DNA of 64,000 nucleotides from Vibrio tubiashii (GTDB lineage Bacteria; Pseudomonadota; Gammaproteobacteria; Enterobacterales; Vibrionaceae), in NCBI GenBank assembly GCA_000775715.1, contig JRWQ01000010.1, positions 83,413 to 147,412 of the forward strand. The letters run 5' to 3'. How positions within the stretch are numbered: the stretch's first letter is position 1; each line of letters starts with the position of its first letter. A program made the translations under genes and the position numbers. Shown piece after piece: positions 48,296 to 56,734 of the stretch. The notes beneath the pieces were generated by a model that was given only the letters and a program-made list of their open reading frames with translations, was not told the origin of the DNA and searched no databases.

Positions 48296-50251
48296 ATGGC
48301 GCTGACTTTTCCCAAGTCGCTGCATCGCATTCCTTCATCGTTTTTATTGGTTACTTCGATGGTATGCAGCGCAAGTTTTACCACATCCGCACTGGCCGTC
48401 GATCTGCAAAAACAGCGAGATTTGTACGATCAAGCTCAAACCTTACTGGATGACAATAAGGTCGCTGAGTATGAAAAAATACGACCACAAATTGCTGAGT
48501 ATCCATTAACTCCTTACGTCGATTATCGTAGCTTTCTGGTTGATATTGGCAGCCGTCAACCTAGCGAAGTAGAGCAGTTTATTGTCGAACACCGTACTTT
48601 CCCTTTCTCTAATCGAATACGCGCTCCTTACATAGATGCTCTAGCGACAAAAGGAAAGTGGCAGACTCTACTTGAGTTTCAAACTAAGGAGCCGAGAGGA
48701 GAGACCTACCAGTGCCACTACTACAATGCCCATGTAAAAGCGGGAGACAAGAAGCTTGCTTTTGAAGGCGCGCAAAAACTTTGGCTCTCTGGCCGTAGTA
48801 TTGATGATGCTTGTGACTCGCTGTTCGCCGCTTGGGATAAAGCAGGGTTAAAAACCGAACAGCTTATCCTTGAACGTATGTTGCTTGCGTTTGAAGCTCG
48901 CAACGGTAGCTTGATGAGCTATCTGAAAAAGCAAATTAGATCTGAACAAGTAAAGCGTCAAGCTGATGAGATGAAAGCGTTGTTTAGTAAACCTGAGTCG
49001 GTTGCAACGTTTGCCAAAAAGCACAAGGTTAGCGAGTTTTACCAAACTCAAACGAAATTGGCCTTAAAAAAGCTAGCACGTAAAGACCCAGAGTTGGCTC
49101 AAAAGCAGTTTGCCAAGGTAGTGAAAGGACAGCACTTTGATAAGGCCACGGCGCAGCATCTTGCCGATTACATTTCGTTTCGTTTGATCAATACCGAATC
49201 TGAGTCGCTGGCAAAGTGGCGTGATGGAAAAATGGTTACGTCATCCAGTGTCCCTCTCCTAGAACGTCGTGTACGTTTAGCGATTCAACATACGGATTGG
49301 CAAGGAGTAGAGTTCTGGATTGAAAAATTGCCACCAGATAGTCAACAGAGCCTGCGTTGGCAGTACTGGCTAGGACGCAGTGAAATGGCTCTGGGTAAAT
49401 ATAGTGCGGGCCAAAAACGTATGCAGGCTATAATTGGTCAACGTAACTTTTATAGTGTCGCCGCAGCAAAAGAACTCAAGCGTTCTATTGAGTACCCAAC
49501 GTCAGTGATTGCGCTTGACCAACAACAAGTTAAGCCCTATCAGACAGAACTTGTTCGTATCGAAGAACTGATTGACCGAGATAAAATTGCTGCGGCAAAA
49601 AGTGAGTGGCGCTGGCTGTTAGAAAGAGCAGATAGATCGCAGAAAGAGATGTTGGCAGCTTTTGCCTCATTTAAGGGATGGCATAACTTAACAGTGACGG
49701 CGAGCATCAAGGCGAAAATGTGGGACAATTTAGAGATTCGTTTCCCTGTTGCTCATCGCTGGTGGTTTAACTTTTATGGCGATAAACACAGCATAGATCC
49801 GATCACACTGATGTCTCTCGCGAGACAAGAGAGTGCACTCGACATCGAAGCGCGATCGCCTGTAGGAGCGCGTGGCATCATGCAAATTATGCCTTCAACG
49901 GCAAAGTACACCGCCAAGAAATACAAGATTGAATACCAGGGCTATCAAGACCTCTACCAAGTAGGGAAGAACATAGAAATTGGTAGTCACTACTTGGATA
50001 GTTTGCTTAAGCGCTACGATAACAATCGAATTTTCGCATTAGCGGCGTATAATGCAGGGCCCCATCGAGTAAAAACTTGGCGTGAAAGAACGCAAGGAAA
50101 ACTCGATGCTTATGCCTTTATAGAAGCGATACCATTTAAAGAAACTCGCGGATATGTACAAAATATCCTGATGTTTGAAACCTACTATCGAGAGGTATTA
50201 GGGGTTGATGGTGCTTTCTTAAATCCCCATGAGTTGAACGCGAAATATTAG
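48296..50251 (+). CDS. slt: Soluble lytic murein transglycosylase Slt70
   Basis: Slt cleaves the MurNAc-GlcNAc bond with anhydroMurNAc formation in the periplasm. The 651-residue protein has a signal peptide ending near ALA-VD (~35), a long superhelical alpha U-domain, and a C-terminal SLT domain with catalytic Glu in LARQESALD and the RGIMQIMPSTA motif. Its products enter recycling through AmpG-type import to NagZ, AnmK and MurQ. It stands before trpR, as in E. coli. Confidence 0.95.
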   Translation: MALTFPKSLHRIPSSFLLVTSMVCSASFTTSALAVDLQKQRDLYDQAQTLLDDNKVAEYEKIRPQIAEYPLTPYVDYRSFLVDIGSRQPSEVEQFIVEHRTFPFSNRIRAPYIDALATKGKWQTLLEFQTKEPRGETYQCHYYNAHVKAGDKKLAFEGAQKLWLSGRSIDDACDSLFAAWDKAGLKTEQLILERMLLAFEARNGSLMSYLKKQIRSEQVKRQADEMKALFSKPESVATFAKKHKVSEFYQTQTKLALKKLARKDPELAQKQFAKVVKGQHFDKATAQHLADYISFRLINTESESLAKWRDGKMVTSSSVPLLERRVRLAIQHTDWQGVEFWIEKLPPDSQQSLRWQYWLGRSEMALGKYSAGQKRMQAIIGQRNFYSVAAAKELKRSIEYPTSVIALDQQQVKPYQTELVRIEELIDRDKIAAAKSEWRWLLERADRSQKEMLAAFASFKGWHNLTVTASIKAKMWDNLEIRFPVAHRWWFNFYGDKHSIDPITLMSLARQESALDIEARSPVGARGIMQIMPSTAKYTAKKYKIEYQGYQDLYQVGKNIEIGSHYLDSLLKRYDNNRIFALAAYNAGPHRVKTWRERTQGKLDAYAFIEAIPFKETRGYVQNILMFETYYREVLGVDGAFLNPHELNAKY

Positions 50252-50265
50252 CGAGTATTCAATAG

Positions 50266-50571
50266 ATGTCTTTGGAACCAGAATATAAAGATTGGCAACA
50301 GATAGTCGAGCTGATTGAGGACAGTACTAAGTCAAGTCAACACCAGATGTTGCTGACGATGCTGATGACGCCTGATGAACGTGACGCGTTGGTGGCGAGA
50401 GTCAATATCTTCCGCGAGCTACTCAAAGGTGAGCTGTCTCAGCGGCAGATTAGCCAGATGTTGGGTGTTGGTATTGCGACCATTACTCGTGGCTCAAACG
50501 AGCTCAAGTCTAAAAGTGATGACGAAAAGCAACAGATAGCCGCGCTTCTGGAAAAAAATAAGGATGCGTAA
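50266..50571 (+). CDS. trpR: Trp operon repressor TrpR
   Basis: TrpR binds tryptophan and represses trp genes. The 101-residue all-helical protein has the helix-turn-helix LSQRQISQMLGVGIATITRGSNEL. It starts 14 bases after slt, an operon-like spacing. Its stop codon lies inside its own terminator hairpin. Confidence 0.95.
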   Translation: MSLEPEYKDWQQIVELIEDSTKSSQHQMLLTMLMTPDERDALVARVNIFRELLKGELSQRQISQMLGVGIATITRGSNELKSKSDDEKQQIAALLEKNKDA

Positions 50572-50585
50572 GCATCCTTATTTTT
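50560..50585 (+). terminator. Terminator of slt-trpR
   Basis: AAGGATGC (50560-50567), GTAA, GCATCCTT (50572-50579), then ATTTTTA. The stem overlaps the last trpR codons. Confidence 0.85.
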
Positions 50586-50593
50586 ATCAATAT

Positions 50594-51127
50594 CTACAAG
50601 TTGCTAGGAAAATGCTCCGGATTAGCGAACGGGATTAATGCCAAAATTAGTGCTTGGTGATAAACCGAACTGCGTGTCAGTAGGTCATGAGTAAGCAGAC
50701 TGATTGCGCCGCCTTTTTGTTTTATATTATCGGTGCCAAACACTTCATCCATCACATCACCCAGTTCGTTAGCATCCTGAAGTTTCTCAACCACTACTGG
50801 CGGAAGCATTAAACTTGCCGAGCGAGACTCGCCTCTTTGAGTCTGTGACTCAATAACCATCCATGCAAAAGTCACCGAATCTTCTATTCCAGCTTCTAAG
50901 CCAACGTAGTAGTCGGCATTGGTATGCGCGGCTTTGGCATTCGCGACACGGTTAAGTGCGCCTAAGTGGGTCTCGTGATCAGACATGGGTTGGTCCGCTA
51001 CGCCACTATCGACGCTTACCCCAATGAATTCAAAACTCTGTAGAGGAAATCTTGCGTCAAAAGCACTTTTGACTGCATTGATTTTTGCTGGATTAAGCGA
51101 CGCTACAATAACCGTTTTTGCCGACAT
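50594..51127 (-). CDS. yjjX: Inosine/xanthosine triphosphatase
   Basis: YjjX hydrolyses non-canonical ITP and XTP. The 177-residue protein has the family opening VIVASLNPAKINAVKSAF, with the Asn-Pro-Ala-Lys phosphate motif, and GLEAGIED. It converges on trpR, as in E. coli. Its start overlaps the end of mbaA by 35 bases, which suggests translation coupling or co-transcription with nspS-mbaA. Confidence 0.93.
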   Translation of the reverse strand: MSAKTVIVASLNPAKINAVKSAFDARFPLQSFEFIGVSVDSGVADQPMSDHETHLGALNRVANAKAAHTNADYYVGLEAGIEDSVTFAWMVIESQTQRGESRSASLMLPPVVVEKLQDANELGDVMDEVFGTDNIKQKGGAISLLTHDLLTRSSVYHQALILALIPFANPEHFPSNL

Positions 51128-53438
51128 TGATGTTTCCTTTCGGTTCGTTGTTCCCAGAACTTAATTGTGACATAGAGAGGGGAGGCGACAAATAGTAACC
51201 TTGCATATAGTCACATTTGTTGTCAGCCAGCCAATCGTGCATCGCTTGCGACTCGATGCCTTCAGCCGTTACTAGCATAGATTGCGAGTGACAAAGGTCC
51301 ACCAATGGTTTCACAACCTGTCGATTATCGGTTTTAATCAGAGTTTCTAGGAATTCACGGTCAAATTTAATTTTTTGTACTGGGTACTCTACCAATTGAG
51401 TGATAGACGTATAGCCTGAACCAAAGTCATCTATAGTTAGCTTAAAGCCCATCTGTGCCAACTCGTGTAACAGAAGGTAGCTTTGCGAATCAGAAGCAAA
51501 AGTCTCGGTAATTTCAAAGTCAATTAAGTGTGGCTGAACTGGGTGTAACTCCATCAATGATTGAATATCAATGGCTAACTGCAATGAGTCGAGCTCGGCT
51601 GACGAGAGGTTTATCGACAGCTGAATTGGGCTATCAAAACATTTTTGTAGCTTAGGAAAATCGATAAAGGCTTGTTTAATTACCCAGCGGTCAATCGTGC
51701 CAAACAGGCCGATTTGTTCTGAAATGGGGATAAACTCGCTTGGGGTTACTTTGCCAAGTTTTGGCGAATCCCAGCGAAGTAGCGCTTCCACACCTTTAAT
51801 CACTTTACCAGTCACATCGTAGTAAGGCTGATAGAGTAAGGTAAATTCATTCTTTAGATCACCGTTACGTAGGGCGCGCTCTACTTGCGTTCGGCGGCGT
51901 ACGATCTCATCGAGCTCTTTGGAGTAGTGCGCAACTTGGTTTTTGCCTGCTCGTTTAGCTTGGTACATGGCGGTATCCGCGTGAGATAGCAGCCTTGCTA
52001 AATCCATTCCGTCTTCTGGATAAGAGGCAATGCCAATACTTGCGGTAATTGGGAAGCTCCCAATAGACGCATTGGTATGATTCTGGATTGGGTCTAACAC
52101 CAAGTGGGCGAGTGATTCAGCAAAGCTACCTGGTTGGTTAGAGGCAATAAATATAGCAAACTCATCCCCCGACAAACGCGATGCCAATGACTTTATTCCA
52201 TAGTTGCGTTCACTCTCGAGGCTGATTCGTTTGATATGCTCAGCAAAGTTGACCAACAGTGAATCCCCAACATGGTGACCATACTTGTCATTGACGTACT
52301 TAAAGTTGTCTAGGTCTATGTATAGAATCCAGGCATAGCTGTAGTTGAGCTTATTGGCCAAAACACGCTCAACATAGACTTGGAATTGATATCGGTTTGC
52401 TAGTTGTGTGAGGTGGTCATTCTCTGCCATTGCCTTGGTTTTCTGATAGCTAGAGTTGAGCTCTTTGTACATGAAGTAAAAACGTGCAGACAAGCGACCG
52501 ATCTCGTTGTTGCACTCTAGTCTTTCAATGTTAGAACGCTTGCGTAGCTCAACTTCTTTTAACTGGCGGTCTAGTGTTGTAATCGGCTGAATTACATGTC
52601 GGTAGAGCAGAAAAAGCAAAATTAATACGGTAACTAACGATGAAAGACCAAACGAGAACATGAGGCGCTGTTCGATTTTGGCTAGTTTTTGTGTCGTCAG
52701 ATATGGAGCTGGATCGAGAACGGCATATAAATCGGGTTTTAGTTCGACTGATTGAGTGAGGCCCGATTTGAATACCGGCTCAGGGGAGAAAAAGATACTG
52801 CTGTCGTTATCAAATTCTAAGATGTGTTTGAGCTGGTCGAATTTTTCAAGAGAGAGTGACACAACGATAAAAAAGATTTGATCTTTGTTGTAGCTCAATG
52901 GGGAGTCTAGCGTGCTTCCATCCAGAACATCATAACGAATAAGAATGCTTTGTCCCTGATAGCTTTTAGCGTAACCAGTATGACTCAGTTCGCCGGTGGT
53001 TTGGTAAGTCTGCTTTACATACTGTCGAATATTTTCATCTAAAGCAGAGAAGGGGTCACTTTGGTTGTCCGCATAGAAACGTACTTGGTGCTGACTGTCG
53101 ACAATAGCAACAGCAATATCGTTCTGCTTACTGGGTTGCAGATTTTCAATGGTTGCTTGCAAATTACCAATCAGTTTCATCTCTCTGTAGGGGTTCTCAG
53201 GTTGACGAAAATAATTACTAATAATATCGCTTTTAGTTAAGGTCAAAGAGTAGCTATTGATCAGCGCCATTGATTGGCGAAAATGACCAGCTAGCTTTTC
53301 CATAGAGAGCTGAATATAGCTTTGCTCGCGCTTGATAAGCGTATCTTTTTGATTGAAGTAGATGCTATAGCTAGAGATAACAGCACTCAATAAGATTACA
53401 GGCGCAACAAGCAGTAGAACCCTAGTGTTTAGCTTCAT
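51093..53438 (-). CDS. mbaA: MbaA, GGDEF/EAL regulator of the polyamine-biofilm pathway
   Basis: MbaA is an inner-membrane c-di-GMP enzyme that works with NspS. The 781-residue protein has an N-terminal membrane helix, a periplasmic domain (~35-255), a second helix (~260-285), HAMP-like linker, a GGDEF domain with SGDEF at 423-427, and an EAL domain with Glu551 in GVEALLRW. EAL metal and catalytic residues look complete (NLS, EITET, DDFGSGY, KFD, AEGIES). The first Gly of GGDEF is Ser, as often in active or weakly active cyclases. It starts 17 bases inside nspS. Confidence 0.94.
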   Translation of the reverse strand: MKLNTRVLLLVAPVILLSAVISSYSIYFNQKDTLIKREQSYIQLSMEKLAGHFRQSMALINSYSLTLTKSDIISNYFRQPENPYREMKLIGNLQATIENLQPSKQNDIAVAIVDSQHQVRFYADNQSDPFSALDENIRQYVKQTYQTTGELSHTGYAKSYQGQSILIRYDVLDGSTLDSPLSYNKDQIFFIVVSLSLEKFDQLKHILEFDNDSSIFFSPEPVFKSGLTQSVELKPDLYAVLDPAPYLTTQKLAKIEQRLMFSFGLSSLVTVLILLFLLYRHVIQPITTLDRQLKEVELRKRSNIERLECNNEIGRLSARFYFMYKELNSSYQKTKAMAENDHLTQLANRYQFQVYVERVLANKLNYSYAWILYIDLDNFKYVNDKYGHHVGDSLLVNFAEHIKRISLESERNYGIKSLASRLSGDEFAIFIASNQPGSFAESLAHLVLDPIQNHTNASIGSFPITASIGIASYPEDGMDLARLLSHADTAMYQAKRAGKNQVAHYSKELDEIVRRRTQVERALRNGDLKNEFTLLYQPYYDVTGKVIKGVEALLRWDSPKLGKVTPSEFIPISEQIGLFGTIDRWVIKQAFIDFPKLQKCFDSPIQLSINLSSAELDSLQLAIDIQSLMELHPVQPHLIDFEITETFASDSQSYLLLHELAQMGFKLTIDDFGSGYTSITQLVEYPVQKIKFDREFLETLIKTDNRQVVKPLVDLCHSQSMLVTAEGIESQAMHDWLADNKCDYMQGYYLSPPLSMSQLSSGNNEPKGNINVGKNGYCSVA

Positions 53439-54462
53439 GACGTTTAAGAATTTGGTTAATTACTTTAGCTCTTAGGCTTATATTTTCTGCCGAGAGTTCG
53501 CTATCTATATGTGCGTTTTTAATTCGTTCGGCAGATGGGAATAATGATGCATCATTTAGATACCAATCGGGCAGTAGTTTTAGTGCACTTAAGTTAGGAG
53601 TAGCGGCTTTGATATCTGTTGCATTTTTTGCAGCAACCTTGGGATGCATGAGGTATTCGAGAAACGCTTTTGCTTCTTGCTTGTGCTCTGAATGACTCGT
53701 CACCGCTAGACAGTCTACCCAAACAAACAGTTCCCCATCAGGAATGATGAAATCCCAGTTATCACCACCGAAGGTACGATTCAGAGAATATTGATCACCG
53801 CTGTAAGCGAGTGTCATTGCCATTGGGTTGATGGATTCTTGGCTACGAACATAACTCAAAATGTACTCATAGGTGAGGACTTTTTCGCTAAACAGCATCA
53901 TCGCAGGGAAGGCACTTTTGAGCTCTTGAGGATTTTCGGTGGTGGGAGAGAGCCCTAAGCTATATAGAACAGGTAAGAAGCTCTCTACGCTATCGTTAAT
54001 CATTCCAATCTTACCAGACAGCTCTGGTGGTGGATTAACAAAGGCCTGCCAAGTTTTCGGTGGATGACTGATCTTATCCTTACGATAGGCGATACCCACA
54101 GTCCCCCAAAAGTAAGGTACAGCATAAGGGCCACAGGTTTGATTCCATTTAGCTTCATTATGTTGTCGGTTATTGAGTGATGATAGATCTTCAAAGGCGC
54201 CGAGCCGACCATAAATTTGAGCTGAGACGTTGTCTACGACCACTACATCAAAGGGAAGCTGAACGCTCTTCATCATCAATAAACTGCGCTCGTCGTCGTT
54301 GTCAAAGTGCGAAAGTTTTAAACTTACACCAGACTCTTTCTCCCACTCAGATTGAACATAGGGGGAGAGTGTATCTTCCCACATGTAAACATTTAGGCTG
54401 GTTTCTTGAGCTGTGGTAACGGAACTGAGCAGAGTTAATAGCAATATGTACGAAGCTCTCAT
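53422..54462 (-). CDS. nspS: NspS, periplasmic norspermidine/spermidine sensor
   Basis: NspS is a PotD-like binding protein that tells MbaA about external norspermidine and spermidine, changing biofilm formation rather than transport. The 346-residue protein has a signal peptide ending near TTA-QE (~18), and the type I periplasmic binding fold with LNVYMWEDTLSPYV at the mature start and WGTVGIAYRKD near 120. No transporter genes accompany it, which separates it from true PotD. It overlaps mbaA by 17 bases. Confidence 0.93.
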   Translation of the reverse strand: MRASYILLLTLLSSVTTAQETSLNVYMWEDTLSPYVQSEWEKESGVSLKLSHFDNDDERSLLMMKSVQLPFDVVVVDNVSAQIYGRLGAFEDLSSLNNRQHNEAKWNQTCGPYAVPYFWGTVGIAYRKDKISHPPKTWQAFVNPPPELSGKIGMINDSVESFLPVLYSLGLSPTTENPQELKSAFPAMMLFSEKVLTYEYILSYVRSQESINPMAMTLAYSGDQYSLNRTFGGDNWDFIIPDGELFVWVDCLAVTSHSEHKQEAKAFLEYLMHPKVAAKNATDIKAATPNLSALKLLPDWYLNDASLFPSAERIKNAHIDSELSAENISLRAKVINQILKRHEAKH

Positions 54463-54529
54463 ACTGACTGTTAGGTCCCTTTATCGATAAATCAGGAAAG
54501 TACTGCTAATCAGAGTCAGTTTGAAACGC

Positions 54530-54596
54530 GCTGACACAACACTAATATGCAACTAAATAGAGCGTGATAGTAAGAATATTAGTGAGTGGTGTCAGC
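54530..54596. promoter_or_regulatory. Long imperfect inverted repeat upstream of nspS
   Basis: The left arm 54530-54548 (GCTGACAC...ACTAATAT) and right arm 54576-54596 (ATATTAGTG...GTGTCAGC) pair over about 19 positions, with a small bulge and a 27-base loop. It lies 68-134 bases before nspS, between nspS and the 3' end of pheA. No T tract follows on either strand, so an operator or RNA structure is more likely than a terminator. Confidence 0.5.
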
Positions 54597-54632
54597 TATT
54601 AAGTGACAATTATTTGACCTATGTAGATATAT

Positions 54633-55811
54633 TTACAGAAGTTTTACCTGAGTTGGTTTTACGTTTTCACTTGGATAGCAGCCAAGAACTTTTAAGTGTT
54701 TGGTGATTTTAGTCAGTTCATTGAGCGCTTGCTGCATTGGTTGCGAGTCTAGGTGAGCCTCTAGGTCAACGTAGAACATCTCTTCCCAAGGATTGCCCAT
54801 GATTGGACGAGACTCTAGCTTGGTCATGTTGATGCCATATCGCTGCAGTACTAACAAAGTTTCTACCAATGAACCTGCTGCTTGCGAGGTTGACATGATG
54901 AGAGTGCTCTTGGCAGGAATTTGTGCAGATACCTCTACAGGCTTACGCGCGACAATAATAAAGCGAGTATGGTTTTCGGTTTGGTTCGCAATATTACTCT
55001 GAATAGGCTGTAGGCCATAGAGCTTCCCACTCGAAGCATTGCCAATCGCTGCGACATCTGAGCGATTCATCTGCTTCACTTTTTGCATTGCGTCGGCGGT
55101 GCTTGCACATGACTCAAGCTTGACACCTTCTAACTTGCTTAAAAATTCACTGCATTGAGCGTGCGGTTGAGGGTGAGAGTAAAGTGTTTTAAGTTCTTCT
55201 AAACGAATGTCAGAGGTTGCAACCAAGCAGTGTTCGATAGGCAACGTCAATTCTCCGACAATATATAGTGTGGTATGTTGCAGCAGATCGTAGACTTCGT
55301 TGATCGAGCCAGAACTGGTGTTTTCGATTGGCAATACGCCATAGTCAGCATGGCCAGACTCAACGGTACGGGTTACTTCTCTAAAGTGTTCGCAATTGAG
55401 TTCAATCAGTTCAGTATTTTTTCGGCTGAAATACTCGCGGCTAGCAAGATGAGAATATGAACCTTTCGAACCTAAGAATGCGACACGAGCAAGTGGTTTC
55501 CGGCTCAGTTCTGGATTCGCCAAGTTTTGCAGATAGGACTGTTGAAGGAGAACCGAGTCTTCAATAATGGTATGAAAAAGCTTCGTGATGTATTGAGCAT
55601 CGAGTTGATATTTTTGGTGACCATTGTTGATCAATTTGACCAAAAGCTGTTGTTCACGTTCAGCATCGCGGACTGGCTTTGACGTTTGTACTTTGCTTTT
55701 CGCTACCTCAATACTCATTTGACGACGCTCTGAGAGTAACTGGAGTAACTGATCATCCAGTTCATTTAAACGCAGTCGTATTTCATCAAGTGAGTATTTT
55801 TGGTCAGTCAT
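54633..55811 (-). CDS. pheA: Chorismate mutase / prephenate dehydratase (P-protein)
   Basis: PheA makes phenylpyruvate for phenylalanine. The 392-residue fusion has an AroQ mutase domain (~1-90; LNELDDQLLQLLSERR), prephenate dehydratase (~105-285; GSKGSYSHLA and the catalytic TRF in NHTRFIIVA), and a C-terminal ACT domain (~300-385) with the Phe-binding ESRP motif (LESRPIMGNPWEE). It is preceded by a Phe-rich leader and attenuator. Its neighbour raiA is the same as in E. coli. Confidence 0.96.
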   Translation of the reverse strand: MTDQKYSLDEIRLRLNELDDQLLQLLSERRQMSIEVAKSKVQTSKPVRDAEREQQLLVKLINNGHQKYQLDAQYITKLFHTIIEDSVLLQQSYLQNLANPELSRKPLARVAFLGSKGSYSHLASREYFSRKNTELIELNCEHFREVTRTVESGHADYGVLPIENTSSGSINEVYDLLQHTTLYIVGELTLPIEHCLVATSDIRLEELKTLYSHPQPHAQCSEFLSKLEGVKLESCASTADAMQKVKQMNRSDVAAIGNASSGKLYGLQPIQSNIANQTENHTRFIIVARKPVEVSAQIPAKSTLIMSTSQAAGSLVETLLVLQRYGINMTKLESRPIMGNPWEEMFYVDLEAHLDSQPMQQALNELTKITKHLKVLGCYPSENVKPTQVKLL

Positions 55812-55823
55812 CCTGGTATTCCT

Positions 55824-55853
55824 TATAAAAAAAGCCTCCCTGTGGGAGGCTTT
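55824..55853 (-). terminator. pheA attenuator (terminator hairpin)
   Basis: On the minus strand the stem AAAGCCTCCC / GGGAGGCTTT (55831-55853, 3-base loop) is followed by TTTTTTTAT, ahead of the pheA start. An upstream GGAGGCT (55889-55895) can pair with the first arm (AGCCTCC) to form an antiterminator. Confidence 0.85.
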
Positions 55854-55898
55854 CTGTTCGTTTTTGACTTATCTTTCGAAAACGAGAGAGCCTCCAAT

Positions 55899-55946
55899 TT
55901 AGTGGAGAAAAAAGAAGTCAAAAAAGAACAGAGTGTTTAGGTGCAT
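55899..55946 (-). CDS. pheL: pheA leader peptide PheL
   Basis: This 15-codon ORF starts at ATG 55946. The product reads MHLNTLFFFDFFFLH, with six Phe codons in two runs of three. It ends 46 bases before the attenuator hairpin, and its stop is close to the antiterminator arm. This is the layout of a ribosome-mediated attenuator: low Phe-tRNA stalls the ribosome at the Phe codons and favours the antiterminator. Confidence 0.9.
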   Translation of the reverse strand: MHLNTLFFFDFFFLH

Positions 55947-56009
55947 AATTATTTAGTAAGTAGTGAACTCTTAAACACAATAAGCAACACGCTATAGGGC
56001 GTCAAGCAA

Positions 56010-56037
56010 AAAAATAGCGCCAATTGGCGCTATTTTT
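56010..56037 (-). terminator. Terminator of raiA
   Basis: A perfect 12-bp stem AAAAATAGCGCC (56010-56021) / GGCGCTATTTTT (56026-56037) with an AATT loop lies 23 bases beyond the raiA stop. Confidence 0.88.
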
Positions 56038-56060
56038 ATGATCCTCTTATACTGAATTGT

Positions 56061-56387
56061 CTATTCTACTTCTTCTTCAAGCTCCGGCTTGTCAGTACGA
56101 CGTGCCTCAGGTTTGTGGCGAAGTTTGTTTAGCTGGCGTTCTAGTTTTTGTTCTACCTCGTTTACGGCAGCGTATAAGTCTTCGTGAGTGGCGGATGCGA
56201 TAAGTTGTCCTTTAGGTACGGTAATGACAGCTTCAAACTTTTTCTGTTTGTTTGGCTCCTCGCTGAAGGTTGCTTGACAACCGATGATGTCTACTTGCCA
56301 CTTTTCTAGTTTTTGAAACTTACTCTCAATGTGATTTCGGATTGCAGAGGTGATGTCGATATTCTTACCAGTGATGTTTACTTTCAT
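56061..56387 (-). CDS. raiA: Ribosome-associated inhibitor RaiA
   Basis: RaiA (YfiA) binds the 30S A/P site and keeps 70S ribosomes inactive under stress and stationary phase. The 108-residue protein from ATG 56387 begins KVNITGKNIDIT and ends in an acidic tail (ELEEEVE), longer than HPF and similar to RaiA (113). An AGGA lies about 9 bases before this ATG; a longer ATG-led frame to 56408 is rejected. A CRP-like site stands upstream. Confidence 0.93.
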   Translation of the reverse strand: MKVNITGKNIDITSAIRNHIESKFQKLEKWQVDIIGCQATFSEEPNKQKKFEAVITVPKGQLIASATHEDLYAAVNEVEQKLERQLNKLRHKPEARRTDKPELEEEVE

Positions 56388-56734
56388 AGATGTTTTCCTC
56401 TGTTTCATCCCTCATGGGTTAACTCCAGATTACTTATCCAATGACAAAATAATGTGACATATATCACTATTTTATGGGCGTTTTTCAGTGTTGAATTCAA
56501 ACGTGATCTAACTCAAATAGTCTATTGAAAGAGGGGCGAAAAAACTTGTGTCGGTAGAAAAAGTCATTAGATTGGAAGAGGTAACAGGCTAAAATTCTAC
56601 GGTTTTTTAGGGACCTTTTGCGACCTAACGAAATAGTCTGCTTGTGAATTAACCAGTTCAAAAATGTGAATTAAATTCCATTACTTTTTGTTTAGCTACT
56701 CAGCCTTCCTCTCTATCTAAATTTCAACCTAGTG
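56388..56734. other. raiA upstream region
   Basis: These 347 non-coding bases lie between mltF and raiA, both on the minus strand. They include a CRP-like site at 56453-56468 and two copies of TGTGAATTAA at 56643-56674. No clear terminator for the transglycosylase gene is seen. Confidence 0.5.
56453..56468 (-). promoter_or_regulatory. CRP-like site upstream of raiA
   Basis: TGTGA-N6-TCACT matches the CRP consensus TGTGA-N6-TCACA at 9 of 10 half-site positions. It is centred about 73 bases upstream of the raiA start codon. E. coli raiA is reported to be under CRP control, so carbon-status control of ribosome hibernation is plausible here. Confidence 0.55.

Noticed and set aside
54530..54596. 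Interpretation as the pheA terminator
   Set aside because: The hairpin lacks a T run on the minus strand and has a 27-base loop, so it was listed as a regulatory candidate.
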